This document shows positions 15,570-23,801 of a stretch of 44,986 nucleotides of DNA, piece by piece. Below the pieces are notes generated by a model. That model was not told the origin of the DNA. It ran no database searches and saw only the letters and a list, made by a program, of their open reading frames with translations. Every line of letters begins with the position of its first letter. Positions within the stretch are counted from its first letter, which is position 1. This DNA comes from Ovoidimarina sp050299695 (GTDB taxonomy: Bacteria > Pseudomonadota > Alphaproteobacteria > Rhodobacterales > Rhodobacteraceae): the NCBI GenBank assembly GCA_050299695.1, contig JBNKWI010000020.1, positions 1 to 44,986 of the forward strand. The letters are read 5' to 3'. Made by a program: the position numbers and the translations under genes.

Positions 15570-17579
15570 CTATAGCCTTGCCGCGAGGCGCGCGCCCTGG
15601 TCGATGGCGCGTTTGGCATCGAGTTCCGCGGCCACATCGGCGCCGCCGATCACGTCGAATGTCACTCCCAGCGCGTCGAGATCGGCGGCGAGCGGCCGGA
15701 ACGGCTCCTGCCCGGCGCAGAGCACGACCGTATCGGCGGCAATCAGGGCCGGTTCGCCATCGCGCAGGATGTGGAGGCCGTCGTCGTCGATCCGGAGGTA
15801 TTCGACGCCGCCCAGCATCTCGACGCGCTTCTTCGCGAGCGTGGCGCGGTGGATCCAGCCGGTGGTCTTGCCGAGGCCCTTGCCCGGGCGGCCGTCCTTG
15901 CGCTGCAGGAGCGTGACCTCGCGGGCCGGCGCGGCGGGTTGCGGGCCCTCGGGGGCGAGGCCGCCGCGGGTGATCGCGGGGTCGCCGACGCCCCATTCTG
16001 CGCGCCAGGCGGCGAGGTCCTGGGTGGGGCTCGCGTCCTCGACGAGGAATTCGGCGACGTCGAAGCCGATTCCGCCGGCGCCGACAACCGCCACGCGGTC
16101 GCCGGCGGTGACGCGGCCGGTGAGGATGTCGGTGTAATAGGGCGCGTCGCCCTGGCCGGGGATCTTCGGGTCGCGCGGGGTGACGCCGGTGGCGAGGATC
16201 ACCCGGTCGAAGCCCGCGAGGTCGTCCGCGGTGGCGTCGTGGCCGAGGCGGAGCTCGATCCCGGAGGCGGCGAGCTCGGTCTCGAACCAGGCGACGAGGC
16301 CGTGGAATTCCTCCTTGCCGGGGATCCGCCGGGCAAGGTTGAGCTGGCCGCCGATCCGGTCGGCCTTCTCGAAGAGCGTGACCCGGTGACCGCGTCCGGC
16401 GGCGGTCAGCGCGGCCGAAAGCCCGGCCGGGCCGGCGCCGACCACGGCGAGGGAAACCGGGTTCGTCGTGGGGGCATAGACCAGTTCGGTCTCGTGGCAG
16501 GCCCGGGGATTGACGAGACAGGAGGAGACCTTGCCGGAGAAGGTATGGTCGAGACAGGCCTGGTTGCAGGCGATGCAGGGGGCGATGCGCTGCGCGTCGC
16601 CGCGCCGGGCCTTGGCGACGAAATGCGGGTCCGCGAGGAACGGGCGGGCCATGGAGACCATGTCGGCGCAGCCCTCGGCCAGCACCTCCTCGGCCACCTC
16701 GGGCGTGTTGATCCGGTTCGAGGTGATGACCGGAATCGCGACCTCGCCCACCAGCTTCTTCGTCACCCAGGCGAAGGCACGGCGAGGGACCGAAGTGGCG
16801 ATGGTCGGGATCCGCGCCTCGTGCCAGCCGATCCCGGTATTGAGGATCGAGGCGCCGGCGGCCTCGACGGCCCGGGCCAGCGTCACCACCTCCTCCCAGG
16901 TGGAGCCGTTCGGAACGAGGTCGATCATCGAAAGCCGGTAGATCACGATGAAATCGGCCCCCACCGCCGCGCGGACCCGACGCACAACCTCCACGGGAAG
17001 TCGCATCCGGTTCTCGTAGCTTCCGCCCCAGCGGTCCTGGCGCTTGTTGGTATGGGTGACGAGGAACTGGTTGAGGAAATAGCCCTCCGAGCCCATCACC
17101 TCGACCCCGTCATAACCGGCCTCGCGGGCGCGGGCGGCGGCGGTGGCTATGTCGGTGATCTGTTTCTCGATTCCGGCCTCGTCCAGCTCGTGCGGCGGAA
17201 ACGGCGAGATCGGCGACTTGATCGCCGAGGGGGCGACGCAGTTCGGCCCGTAGGCGTAGCGGCCGGCATGGAGGATCTGCATCGCGATGCGCCCGCCCGC
17301 CTCGTGGACGGCACTCGTGACGCGGGCATGGTTGGCGATGTCCTCAGCGGTGTAGAGCCCGGCCGCGCCCGGAAAGACGCCACCCTCGCGGTTCGGCGCC
17401 ATGCCGCCCGTGACCATCAGCGCGACGCCGCCGCGGGCGCGTTCGGCGTAGAACTCGGCGACCCGGGCCCAGTCCTTCGTTTCCTCGAGCCCGGTATGCA
17501 TCGAGCCCATCAGCACCCGGTTCGGCAGCGTCACATGGCCGAGATCGAGCAGGCGGAACAGGTTGGGATATCGGGTCAC
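15570..17579 (-). CDS. fadH: NADPH-dependent 2,4-dienoyl-CoA reductase
   Basis: This 669-residue iron-sulfur flavoenzyme reduces 2,4-dienoyl-CoA in beta-oxidation of unsaturated fatty acids, moving electrons from NADPH through FAD, a 4Fe-4S cluster and FMN. The N-terminal Old-Yellow-Enzyme barrel contains Tyr167 (GSEGYFLNQF) and His253 (GWHEARIPT), matching catalytic Tyr166 and His252 of E. coli FadH. Cluster cysteines are at 335, 338, 342 and 354. The FAD/NADPH domain begins at VVGAGPAGLSAA (about 379). The GTG start at 17579 is chosen because AGGAGG lies five bases upstream; it gives a length nearly equal to the E. coli enzyme (672). A related OYE-type demethylase is the alternative, but the residue match favours FadH. 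Confidence 0.9.
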   Translation of the reverse strand: MTRYPNLFRLLDLGHVTLPNRVLMGSMHTGLEETKDWARVAEFYAERARGGVALMVTGGMAPNREGGVFPGAAGLYTAEDIANHARVTSAVHEAGGRIAMQILHAGRYAYGPNCVAPSAIKSPISPFPPHELDEAGIEKQITDIATAAARAREAGYDGVEVMGSEGYFLNQFLVTHTNKRQDRWGGSYENRMRLPVEVVRRVRAAVGADFIVIYRLSMIDLVPNGSTWEEVVTLARAVEAAGASILNTGIGWHEARIPTIATSVPRRAFAWVTKKLVGEVAIPVITSNRINTPEVAEEVLAEGCADMVSMARPFLADPHFVAKARRGDAQRIAPCIACNQACLDHTFSGKVSSCLVNPRACHETELVYAPTTNPVSLAVVGAGPAGLSAALTAAGRGHRVTLFEKADRIGGQLNLARRIPGKEEFHGLVAWFETELAASGIELRLGHDATADDLAGFDRVILATGVTPRDPKIPGQGDAPYYTDILTGRVTAGDRVAVVGAGGIGFDVAEFLVEDASPTQDLAAWRAEWGVGDPAITRGGLAPEGPQPAAPAREVTLLQRKDGRPGKGLGKTTGWIHRATLAKKRVEMLGGVEYLRIDDDGLHILRDGEPALIAADTVVLCAGQEPFRPLAADLDALGVTFDVIGGADVAAELDAKRAIDQGARLAARL

Positions 17580-17645
17580 GGGCGCCTCCTCGCTGCCCGG
17601 CGACGCTAGAGCCGTTCGGGGGCGGCGGGCAAGCCGCACGCGACG

Positions 17646-18092
17646 TCAGGCGGGCAGCGCACCGGTGAGGACGTAGCGGAGGATCTCGACCACCTGCTCG
17701 GGCCGTTCGGCCACGGCGAGCCCGGCGGCATGGACCTCCTTGAGCGCGTGCTGGTGCTCGGACGGGTTCAGCACGATGAGCGACTTGCCGAGCGCGGCGG
17801 CATAGCCGGCGTCGAAGGCGGCGTTCCACTGCTTGTACTCGGTGCCGAAGCGGACGACGACCACATCGGCGTCCTCGATCCCCTTGCGGGTGCGGATCGC
17901 GTTGACCTTGGCGCCCTTGTGGTCGTGCCAGAACTTGTTCACCTCCGCGCCGAGGATCGCGACGCCGCAATCGTCGGAGGCGGCGTGGTCGGTCACGGGC
18001 GACGAGAACGCCATCTCGAGGTCCCTCGCGCCCTCGGTGATGCGCTCGCGCCAGTCGGTGTGGATCTCGCCCGAGAGATAGACTTTCAGCAT
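17646..18092 (-). CDS. YtoQ family protein
   Basis: This 148-residue protein matches the YtoQ family: KVYLSGEIHTDWR at the N-terminus, then FSSPVTDHAASDDCG, NAIRTRKGIEDADVVVVRFG, KQWNAAFDAGYAAALGK and IVLNPSEHQHALKE. The arrangement (a Gly near the first strand, a DADVVVV strand, an Asp-Ala-Gly helix) resembles nucleoside 2-deoxyribosyltransferase-like folds, so nucleotide binding is plausible but not demonstrated here. A GGAGG site precedes ATG 18092. It may be read with fadH, which lies downstream on the same strand 66 bases away. The biochemical role of the family is unknown to me. Confidence 0.85.
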   Translation of the reverse strand: MLKVYLSGEIHTDWRERITEGARDLEMAFSSPVTDHAASDDCGVAILGAEVNKFWHDHKGAKVNAIRTRKGIEDADVVVVRFGTEYKQWNAAFDAGYAAALGKSLIVLNPSEHQHALKEVHAAGLAVAERPEQVVEILRYVLTGALPA

Positions 18093-18153
18093 TGGGGGAC
18101 CTCCATTCGGAGTGCCTAGCACGGGACGGGCGGGGGGTGGAACCGGGCGCGTC

Positions 18154-19119
18154 TCACCCACCTGTATCTTGCACCACCACCTCGACCCGCCGATTGAGCG
18201 CCCGCCCCGCCTCGGTCGCGTTGCTGGCGATGGGCGCGAGGAACCCCACGCCCTCGGCCGAAATCTGCCCCGGCGCCACCCCATGCGCCGCCACCAGCCG
18301 GTCGACCACCGATTGCGCCCGCGCCATCGAGAGCGCGATATTCGCCGCGAGCTCGCCCACAGCATCGCTATGGCCAACGAGGATCACCCGCGTCCCCGGC
18401 CGCGCGTCGAGCCAGCCGCCAAGCTCCACGAGCGAGGGAAACAGCGTCTCCTCCAGGGCAGAGGACCCGGTCGCAAAGCGCAGATCGTCCAGCACCGCAT
18501 GCCCCTCGGCCTCGAGCCGGGCGGCAAGGGTCTCCTCCGCCGCGCCGTGCGCCGCCTCCGGCACCGGTGCCGCCCCCGGATCGGGCAACGCCACCTCCAC
18601 CGGCACCTCCGCCTGGGTCACCGAGATCGGCTCGCCGACCCGTGTGATGTGCACGAAGCGCGCATCGGCGCCCCGGCTCACCGTCAGGCTCACGAAATCC
18701 GCCGCGCCTTCCGCCTCCCGCCGCGCCGCGAGATAGCGGAAGTCGCCAAGGTCCACATGCATCTCGGGCTCGGGCAAAAGCGGCAGTTGGTAGCGGAAAT
18801 CGAAGCCGCCGCAGTCCACATCCTTGCAGGCATAGAGGATCTCGTAGCCTGCCTTCTCCAGGGCATCGCGCAGGGGCGCCATCACCTGCAGCGTGGTCAG
18901 CCCCGAGCGCGGCAGCGTCCAGGCCTGCCGCGTCACCGCGCCCTCGGTCGCGTAGACCTCGATCTGCCCGTCCTTCCAGGGCCCCACCGGCAGCGACAGG
19001 CTGTCGAGCGCGTCGCTCTCCCCGCCCGCCAGCCGCGCACCCTGCGGCAAGGGCAGTTCCAGAGCCCGGGCCGGCGCGGCGGCCAGCCCGGCCAGCACTA
19101 TCAGCGCCACGAGCCTCAC
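18154..19119 (-). CDS. OmpA-family protein with N-terminal DUF4892-like region
   Basis: This 321-residue exported protein has a short signal peptide (LVALIVLAGLAAAPARA). A middle domain contains YACKDVDCGG (two cysteines likely forming a disulfide) and EMHVDLGDFRYLAARR. The C-terminal OmpA peptidoglycan-binding domain (about 205-315) has the recognition motif HSDAVGELAANIALSMARA and the ending GRALNRRVEVVV. The OmpA domain would anchor it to peptidoglycan. The middle part resembles the DUF4892 proteins often joined to OmpA, but I am less sure of that. The GTG start at 19119 overlaps the stop of the AhpD-like gene (GTGA), implying coupled translation. Function unknown. Confidence 0.8.
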   Translation of the reverse strand: MRLVALIVLAGLAAAPARALELPLPQGARLAGGESDALDSLSLPVGPWKDGQIEVYATEGAVTRQAWTLPRSGLTTLQVMAPLRDALEKAGYEILYACKDVDCGGFDFRYQLPLLPEPEMHVDLGDFRYLAARREAEGAADFVSLTVSRGADARFVHITRVGEPISVTQAEVPVEVALPDPGAAPVPEAAHGAAEETLAARLEAEGHAVLDDLRFATGSSALEETLFPSLVELGGWLDARPGTRVILVGHSDAVGELAANIALSMARAQSVVDRLVAAHGVAPGQISAEGVGFLAPIASNATEAGRALNRRVEVVVQDTGG

Positions 19120-19682
19120 CGCGCGCGGGAATGGTACTCGGGGTTCGGCCGCATCCCGGTGGCCGAGGCCACCCGGTTCGACATCGCGAAGAACCCCGCG
19201 ACCGAGGCGATGTCCCAGATGTCCCGGTCGGTGAACCCCGCATCGCGTAGCGCCGCCCGGTCGGCCTCCGCCACTGTGGCGCTCGCCACCGTCACCTTCT
19301 CGACGAAACCCAGCATCGCCCGCTGCCGCGCCGTGAGCTCGGCCACCCGCCAGTTCATCACCATCGCCTCGCCCAAGGCCGGATCGCCCGACAATTCGCG
19401 CACCGCCGCGCCATGGGCCACCTGGCAATACCAGCAGCGGTTGATCGACGAGACCACCACCGCGATCATCTCGCGCTCGAGCTTCGAGAGCCCGCTCTCT
19501 CCCAGCATCAGGTCGTTGTAGAGCGCCGCGAACCCGTCGAGCTTGCCGATATCGAAGGCATAGGCGCGCAAGACGTTGGGCACGAGCCCCAGCTTCTCGG
19601 CGCAGAGGTCGAAATAGGCCTGCGTCCGCTCGGGGAGCGGATCGACGGCGGGCAGGTCGAGCGCGGTGGGGCTGTCGGTCAC
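19116..19682 (-). CDS. Carboxymuconolactone decarboxylase / AhpD-like peroxidase-related protein
   Basis: This 188-residue protein of the CMD/AhpD superfamily belongs to the 'uncharacterised peroxidase-related' branch. The active-site motif CWYCQVAH places Cys83, Cys86 and His90 as in AhpD, preceded by the LEREMIAVVVSSINR helix with its conserved glutamate. These residues support thiol-dependent peroxidase or disulfide-reductase chemistry. They are distinct from PcaC at 36891-37274, which lacks the CxxC. GTG 19682 is chosen because AGGAG lies 10 bases upstream, inside the end of the GNAT gene, and it gives the usual family N-terminus. It overlaps the OmpA-like gene by 4 bases. Confidence 0.85.
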   Translation of the reverse strand: MTDSPTALDLPAVDPLPERTQAYFDLCAEKLGLVPNVLRAYAFDIGKLDGFAALYNDLMLGESGLSKLEREMIAVVVSSINRCWYCQVAHGAAVRELSGDPALGEAMVMNWRVAELTARQRAMLGFVEKVTVASATVAEADRAALRDAGFTDRDIWDIASVAGFFAMSNRVASATGMRPNPEYHSRAR

Positions 19683-19689
19683 GGGCGGT

Positions 19690-20415
19690 CTACTCCTGGG
19701 CGATCCGATAGTGGTATCCTTCCACCTGTTCCATCCCAAGGGAAGCATAGAGCGAATTCGCCCCCGCATTCGCCCGCGTCACAAGAAGCGAAAGAGCGCC
19801 CGCGCCCGCCTTCGCCGCCCAGTTCGCCGCGCCCACCATCATCGCCCGCGCCACCCCCTGCCGCCGCGCCGAGGCCAGCACCTCCAGCGCATGAAGCATC
19901 GCCACGCCCTCGTGGATCGCCACGAAGGCGGTGCCTACCGGCCGGTCGCCCAGCCGCCCGAGGAGGTAGGTCTTCGGCCCCGCCGCCCGCGCCATCACCG
20001 CGAGCCGCGCCGGCCCGATCCCGCCCGCCGCCCAGATCTCCTCCTGGATCGCCAAGGGCGCGGCACAGGGGATCGCCGCCAGCCGCGGCAACTCCGGATC
20101 GGCCATCACTCCCACCGGCGCCACATAGCCCACCACCGGGTCGATCACCGCATAGCCCCGCGCCTCCAGCGCCGCGTCCAGCGCCTCCTCGCCCGGCCGC
20201 GGCTGGAACAGCGGCACCTGCCCCATCGCCCGCATCGCCGCCTCGGCCGCATCCAGATCCGCCGGCCCGAACGGCCCCTCCGCCGTCGCCGCCGACACCC
20301 GCTTGCCGCCGCCCGCGCCATGGCGCAGCGTGAACGGCCCCGACCGGCGCCGCTCGGCGGGCGGCCAGGTCGCCTCGGTCAGACGCAACAGCCCCTCGGG
20401 CGTCAGGAGGCTCAT
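19690..20415 (-). CDS. GNAT-family N-acetyltransferase
   Basis: This 241-residue protein has a C-terminal GNAT fold. The acetyl-CoA binding loop is ASARRQGVARAMMVGAANWA (about 183-202), following the strand ALEVL, and the terminal segment NAGANSLYASLGMEQVEGYHY is typical of the family. The N-terminal ~100 residues are less conserved and may form a second, degenerate GNAT-like half. The substrate cannot be read from the sequence. The gene overlaps the CinA-like gene by 4 bases upstream and ends 7 bases before the AhpD-like start, so it belongs to the same four-gene run. Confidence 0.85.
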   Translation of the reverse strand: MSLLTPEGLLRLTEATWPPAERRRSGPFTLRHGAGGGKRVSAATAEGPFGPADLDAAEAAMRAMGQVPLFQPRPGEEALDAALEARGYAVIDPVVGYVAPVGVMADPELPRLAAIPCAAPLAIQEEIWAAGGIGPARLAVMARAAGPKTYLLGRLGDRPVGTAFVAIHEGVAMLHALEVLASARRQGVARAMMVGAANWAAKAGAGALSLLVTRANAGANSLYASLGMEQVEGYHYRIAQE

Positions 20416-21143
20416 CCGATATCGTCCGGGAACAGCGCCGCAAGCTCGGCGATCGCGGCCTCCACCGCGCCGCCATCCTCGCCGCGCACCACCACGGTCG
20501 CGCCGTAGACCCCGTCCTTCACGAACGGGTAGGAGCCGAAGCTCAGCGCCCCATGCGCCTCCGCCAGCGCGCTCAAAGGCCCGGCGATATCCCCCTCGCC
20601 CCTGTTGATCCGCAACGACTGGCTCAGGATCGGCTGCCCGCCGACCAGCCGCGGCATCAGGCTCGCCACCATCGCCTCGAAGATCGCCGGCACGCCGGCC
20701 ATCACATGGACATTCCCCAGCGAAAACCCCGGCGCCGCCGAAATCGGGTTCTCGATCAGGACCGCCCCGTCCGGGATCCGCGCCATCCTGAGCCGTGCCG
20801 CGTTCAGCTCCGTCCCCTGCCGGTCGTAATGTGCCACCAGCAGCGCGCGGGCATCCTCGCGCACCGAAATCGGCGTGTCGAAGGCGGCCGCCACCGCCTC
20901 GGCGGTGATGTCGTCATGGGTCGGCCCGATCCCGCCCGAGGTGAAGACATGGTCATACCCCGCCGCCAGCGCCCGCACAGCCGCCACGATCGCGTCCCGG
21001 TCATCGGCCACCACCCGCACCTCGCGAAGGTCGATCCCCCGCCCGGTCAGCACGCCCGCGAGATAGTACATGTTCGCGTCCCGCGTCCGACCCGACAGGA
21101 TCTCGTCGCCGATCACCAGCATCGCGGCAGTGGGGTTGGACAT
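20412..21143 (-). CDS. CinA-N / molybdopterin-binding (MoaB-like) domain protein
   Basis: This 243-residue protein consists only of the N-terminal CinA (MoCF/MoaB-like) domain. Hallmarks are AAMLVIGDEILSGRTRDANM at the start and FTSGGIGPTHDDITAEAVA (about 88-106), the nucleotide/cofactor-binding turn. The C-terminal nicotinamide-nucleotide amidase (PncC) domain of full-length CinA is absent, as in many alphaproteobacteria. CinA-N domains hydrolyse ADP-ribose or bind molybdopterin-like ligands in characterised members. A GGAG site lies 8 bases before ATG 21143. It heads the CinA-N, GNAT, AhpD-like, OmpA-like run and is divergent from sfsA. Confidence 0.88.
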   Translation of the reverse strand: MSNPTAAMLVIGDEILSGRTRDANMYYLAGVLTGRGIDLREVRVVADDRDAIVAAVRALAAGYDHVFTSGGIGPTHDDITAEAVAAAFDTPISVREDARALLVAHYDRQGTELNAARLRMARIPDGAVLIENPISAAPGFSLGNVHVMAGVPAIFEAMVASLMPRLVGGQPILSQSLRINRGEGDIAGPLSALAEAHGALSFGSYPFVKDGVYGATVVVRGEDGGAVEAAIAELAALFPDDIG

Positions 21144-21252
21144 CGAAGGCGCTCCGGAAAACCTCTCCCAGACTTGGCCCAGCCCCGCCCCCGCCGCAAG
21201 CCCGATCCTGGCCGCCATGGCCTTCGCCGCGCCGCGTTGCTATGGCCCGCCC

Positions 21253-21954
21253 ATGCGCTTTGCCACGCCCCTCGTCCCCGGCACGCTGATCCGCCGCTGG
21301 AAACGCTTCCTCGCCGAGGTGACGCTCGACACCGGCGAGACCGTCACCGCCCATTGCCCGAACCCCGGCAGCATGCTGGGCCTCGCCGATCCGGGTCTCC
21401 GGGTCTGGCTCGAACCGAACGACGATCCGAAGAAGAAGCTCAAGCACGGCTGGCGCCTCGCCGAGCTGCCCGGCGGCCATTGGGCCGGGATCGACACCGC
21501 CGTGCCGAACCGCGTGGTGAAGGAGGCGCTTCTCGCCCACCGGGTTCCGGAGCTCGCCGCCTATGGCACCGTCCGGGCCGAAGTTAACTACGGACAGCGA
21601 AGCCGCGTCGATTTCCTCCTGACCGAACCGGGCCTCCCCGACACCTATCTCGAGGTGAAGAACGTCCACCTGCGCCGCGACGGCGATCTCGCCGAGTTTC
21701 CCGACTGCGTCACCGCCCGCGGCACCCGCCACCTCGCCGAGCTCTCCGACATGGTCGCCGAGGGCCACCGCGCCGCGATGCTCTACCTCGTGCAGCGCAC
21801 CGATTGCGCCCGCTTCCGCCCCGCCGCCGATCTCGACCCGGCCTATGCCGAGGCGTTCGCGAGGGCGCACAAGATCGGCGTAACCATGCTGTGCTACGGC
21901 ACGGAGATCGACCGGACGGGTGTCCGTCTCGCTTCGCCGCTCCCGCTCGCGTGA
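21253..21954 (+). CDS. sfsA: SfsA family protein (putative DNA/RNA nuclease)
   Basis: This 233-residue SfsA protein was named for sugar-fermentation stimulation in E. coli and is now regarded as a PD-(D/E)xK-type nuclease with an OB-like N-terminus. The N-terminal block (TLIRRWKRFLAEV, then AHCPNPGSMLGL) and the nuclease core are intact. The core has RVDFLL with the catalytic Asp, and YLEVKNVHL with the E-x-K pair, followed by PDCVTARGTRHLAEL. ATG 21253 gives the conventional N-terminus; upstream in-frame codons overlap the divergent CinA-like gene. The gene lies 63 bases before map, so both may share a transcript. Confidence 0.93.
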   Translation: MRFATPLVPGTLIRRWKRFLAEVTLDTGETVTAHCPNPGSMLGLADPGLRVWLEPNDDPKKKLKHGWRLAELPGGHWAGIDTAVPNRVVKEALLAHRVPELAAYGTVRAEVNYGQRSRVDFLLTEPGLPDTYLEVKNVHLRRDGDLAEFPDCVTARGTRHLAELSDMVAEGHRAAMLYLVQRTDCARFRPAADLDPAYAEAFARAHKIGVTMLCYGTEIDRTGVRLASPLPLA

Positions 21955-22017
21955 TCCGGGACTGGCGGTTTCGCGCCGGTTGCCCTATCTAAAGCGTCGA
22001 AACGAAGGAGGTTTCGC

Positions 22018-22869
22018 TTGGACGACCCGCGCAGCCGTCTCACCCGGGACGGTATCCGCATCTACGAAGCCAGTGACTTCGCCGGCATGCACAAGGCCGG
22101 CGAACTGGCCGCGCGCATCCTCGACGATATCGGCCCGCTCGTGTTTCCCGGCCAGACCACCGCCGAGATCGACCGCCGCATCGAAGCGATGGTGAACGCG
22201 GCCGGCGCCACCTCGGCGACGATCGGTTACAAGGGCTACCGCCACGCCAGCTGCATCAGCGTGAACCACGTGGTCTGCCACGGCATTCCCGGCGGCAAGA
22301 TTCCGAAATGGAAGAACGACCCGCACCCGCGTTCGGACGACACGCTGATGGATGGCGACATCCTCAATGTGGACGTGACGGTGATCGTCGACGGCTGGTT
22401 CGGCGATTCCAGCCGGATGTATGTGGCGGGCGCGGTCAAGCCCTATGCCGAGCGGCTGATCAAGGTGACCCATGACGCGCTGATGCGCGGGATCGAGGCG
22501 GTCCGGCCCGGCAACAGCTTCGGCGATATCGGTTTCGCCATCCAGTCCTATGTCGAGGCGCAGCGGATGAGCGTGGTGCGCGATTTCTGCGGCCACGGGC
22601 TCGGCCGGGTGTTCCACGCGCCGCCCAATGTCCTGCATTACGGCCGTCCCGGCACCCGCGAGACACTGGAACCGGGGATGTTCTTCACCATCGAACCGAT
22701 GGTCAATCTCGGCCGGCCCGAGACCAAGGTGCTCTCCGACGACTGGACCGCCGTGACCCGCGACAAGCATCTCTCGGCGCAGTTCGAACATTCGGTCGGC
22801 GTGACCGAAACCGGCGTCGAGATCTTCACCCTCTCCCCCGCCGGAAAGTTCTTTCCCTTCGCGAGCTAG
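22018..22869 (+). CDS. map: Type I methionine aminopeptidase
   Basis: This 283-residue enzyme removes the initiator Met from nascent proteins. The five metal ligands are present: Asp119 (DILNVDVT), Asp130 (GWFGDSS), His193 (CGHGLGR), Glu226 (FTIEPMV) and Glu257 (QFEHSV). The translation start is TTG 22018, preceded by AAGGAGG six bases upstream, so a rare start with a strong ribosome site. Between VVCHGIP and MDGDILNVDV there are about 20 residues (GGKIPKWKNDPHPRSDDTLM), roughly 13 more than in the E. coli enzyme, forming an extra loop beside the active site. The gene follows sfsA closely. Function is secure. Confidence 0.95.
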   Translation: MDDPRSRLTRDGIRIYEASDFAGMHKAGELAARILDDIGPLVFPGQTTAEIDRRIEAMVNAAGATSATIGYKGYRHASCISVNHVVCHGIPGGKIPKWKNDPHPRSDDTLMDGDILNVDVTVIVDGWFGDSSRMYVAGAVKPYAERLIKVTHDALMRGIEAVRPGNSFGDIGFAIQSYVEAQRMSVVRDFCGHGLGRVFHAPPNVLHYGRPGTRETLEPGMFFTIEPMVNLGRPETKVLSDDWTAVTRDKHLSAQFEHSVGVTETGVEIFTLSPAGKFFPFAS

Positions 22870-22947
22870 GGTCGGAGGCGCGCCGGCCAAAGCCGCCGAT
22901 TTCGGTGGAGGCGGACGTGCATCGCTGCCAGTTGCCCCGCCCGAATA

Positions 22948-23010
22948 GCGCCGAAGGCGCCGGGCGAGCGCCTGCCCGTCCGGGCGGGCTGGCGCTCGCC
23001 CGGCTTGCCC
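22948..23010. repeat. Dispersed palindromic repeat, copy B (intact)
   Basis: A small hairpin (GCGCC-GAA-GGCGC, 22948-22960) abuts a long one. Bases 22959-22972 pair perfectly with 22991-23004, and after one mismatch 22974-22978 pair with 22985-22989, giving a stem of about 20 positions with a 6-base loop. Blocks of 23 and 14 bases are identical to copy A near 6.9-7.0 kb. The element fills the interval between map and the next gene on the minus strand. A 12-base piece recurs at 39316-39327. Confidence 0.6.
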
Positions 23011-23031
23011 ATCGTTGGATTCACATTCCGC

Positions 23032-23493
23032 CTAACGCCGCCCCAGCGGCATGGTCACCCCGAAGGCGAACACCGCATCCGCCTCCTCCCCATCGCCGGG
23101 AATCGCCTGCAGGAACAGCGGCCCCACCCGGGCCTGCATCCCGGCCAGCGGCACGATATCGCCCAGGTGGACGCGGAACCGGCGCCCGTCCTCGGGATAA
23201 TACGCCGCGCCCGCGAACACCGAGAGCGCGTAGTGCTCGCCCTCGAGGAAGGGCCAGGCCGCCGCGACGGCTACCGACCCCTTGCCGTAGGAATTGCGAT
23301 AGGCGCCCACCGAGCTCTCCAGCACCGCGCCCTCCCAAGTCAGGAACAGACCCGGGTTGAACTCCTCGAATTCCTGCCCCGGGCTCGCATGGTAGGAGCC
23401 GAGCAGCACCGACAGCCGGTCGGGAGGCGCGGCGGCGGCAGGGGCCGCGGCGGCGAAGAGCGCGAGGACGGGAAAAAGGAGGCGGTGCATCAT
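23032..23493 (-). CDS. Small exported protein, possible outer-membrane beta-barrel
   Basis: This 153-residue protein has a clear signal peptide (MMHRLLFPVLALFAAAAPAAAA). The mature part alternates hydrophobic and polar residues with many aromatic and Gly residues: EEFNPGLFLTWEG, VGAYRNSYGKGSVAVAAA and YALSVFAGAAYY. It ends in a short hydrophobic strand (FAFGVTMPLGRR). The 'FNPG...NSYGKGS' pattern is shared by small barrel-like proteins found in bacteria and phages, but I cannot name a function. ATG 23493 or the adjacent ATG 23490 may be used, with an AT-poor upstream region. The gene lies between repeat copy B and a triple direct repeat. Confidence 0.6.
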   Translation of the reverse strand: MMHRLLFPVLALFAAAAPAAAAPPDRLSVLLGSYHASPGQEFEEFNPGLFLTWEGAVLESSVGAYRNSYGKGSVAVAAAWPFLEGEHYALSVFAGAAYYPEDGRRFRVHLGDIVPLAGMQARVGPLFLQAIPGDGEEADAVFAFGVTMPLGRR

Positions 23494-23611
23494 GGCGCGA
23501 CCCTGTCGGGCGGCAGGGCCCGGCACAACCTCCAATTGCTGCCGCCCCGCCGTCGCGCGGCAAGGCTGGCATCGCTGCAACGCCTGCCCCCCCGGTGCGG
23601 CCGATCCGCCG

Positions 23612-23644
23612 GTGTACGGGTTGTGTACAGGTTGTGTACGGGTT
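23612..23644. repeat. Three tandem 11-bp direct repeats (GTGTACRGGTT)
   Basis: Units at 23612-23622, 23623-23633 and 23634-23644 read GTGTACGGGTT, GTGTACAGGTT and GTGTACGGGTT, followed by a degenerate GTGAAG. They lie in the 308-base interval between the exported-protein gene (minus) and the DUF484 gene (plus). An 11-bp period places each unit on the same face of the helix, as for regulator-binding arrays. The rest of that interval shows no gene. Confidence 0.7.
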
Positions 23645-23801
23645 GTGAAGCCCGGATTCCGCCCCCGGCGTGACTCCGAAGCCGCGCCCCCGAAGCTTCT
23701 CGCCCCGCACCGCATCAAGGACTTGCGCGGCGGCGCCCGGCCTGAGACACATCTCCCAGACCGCCCCGCAAGAGGGCGACACCAGAGGCGAAAGGCAGGC
23801 C

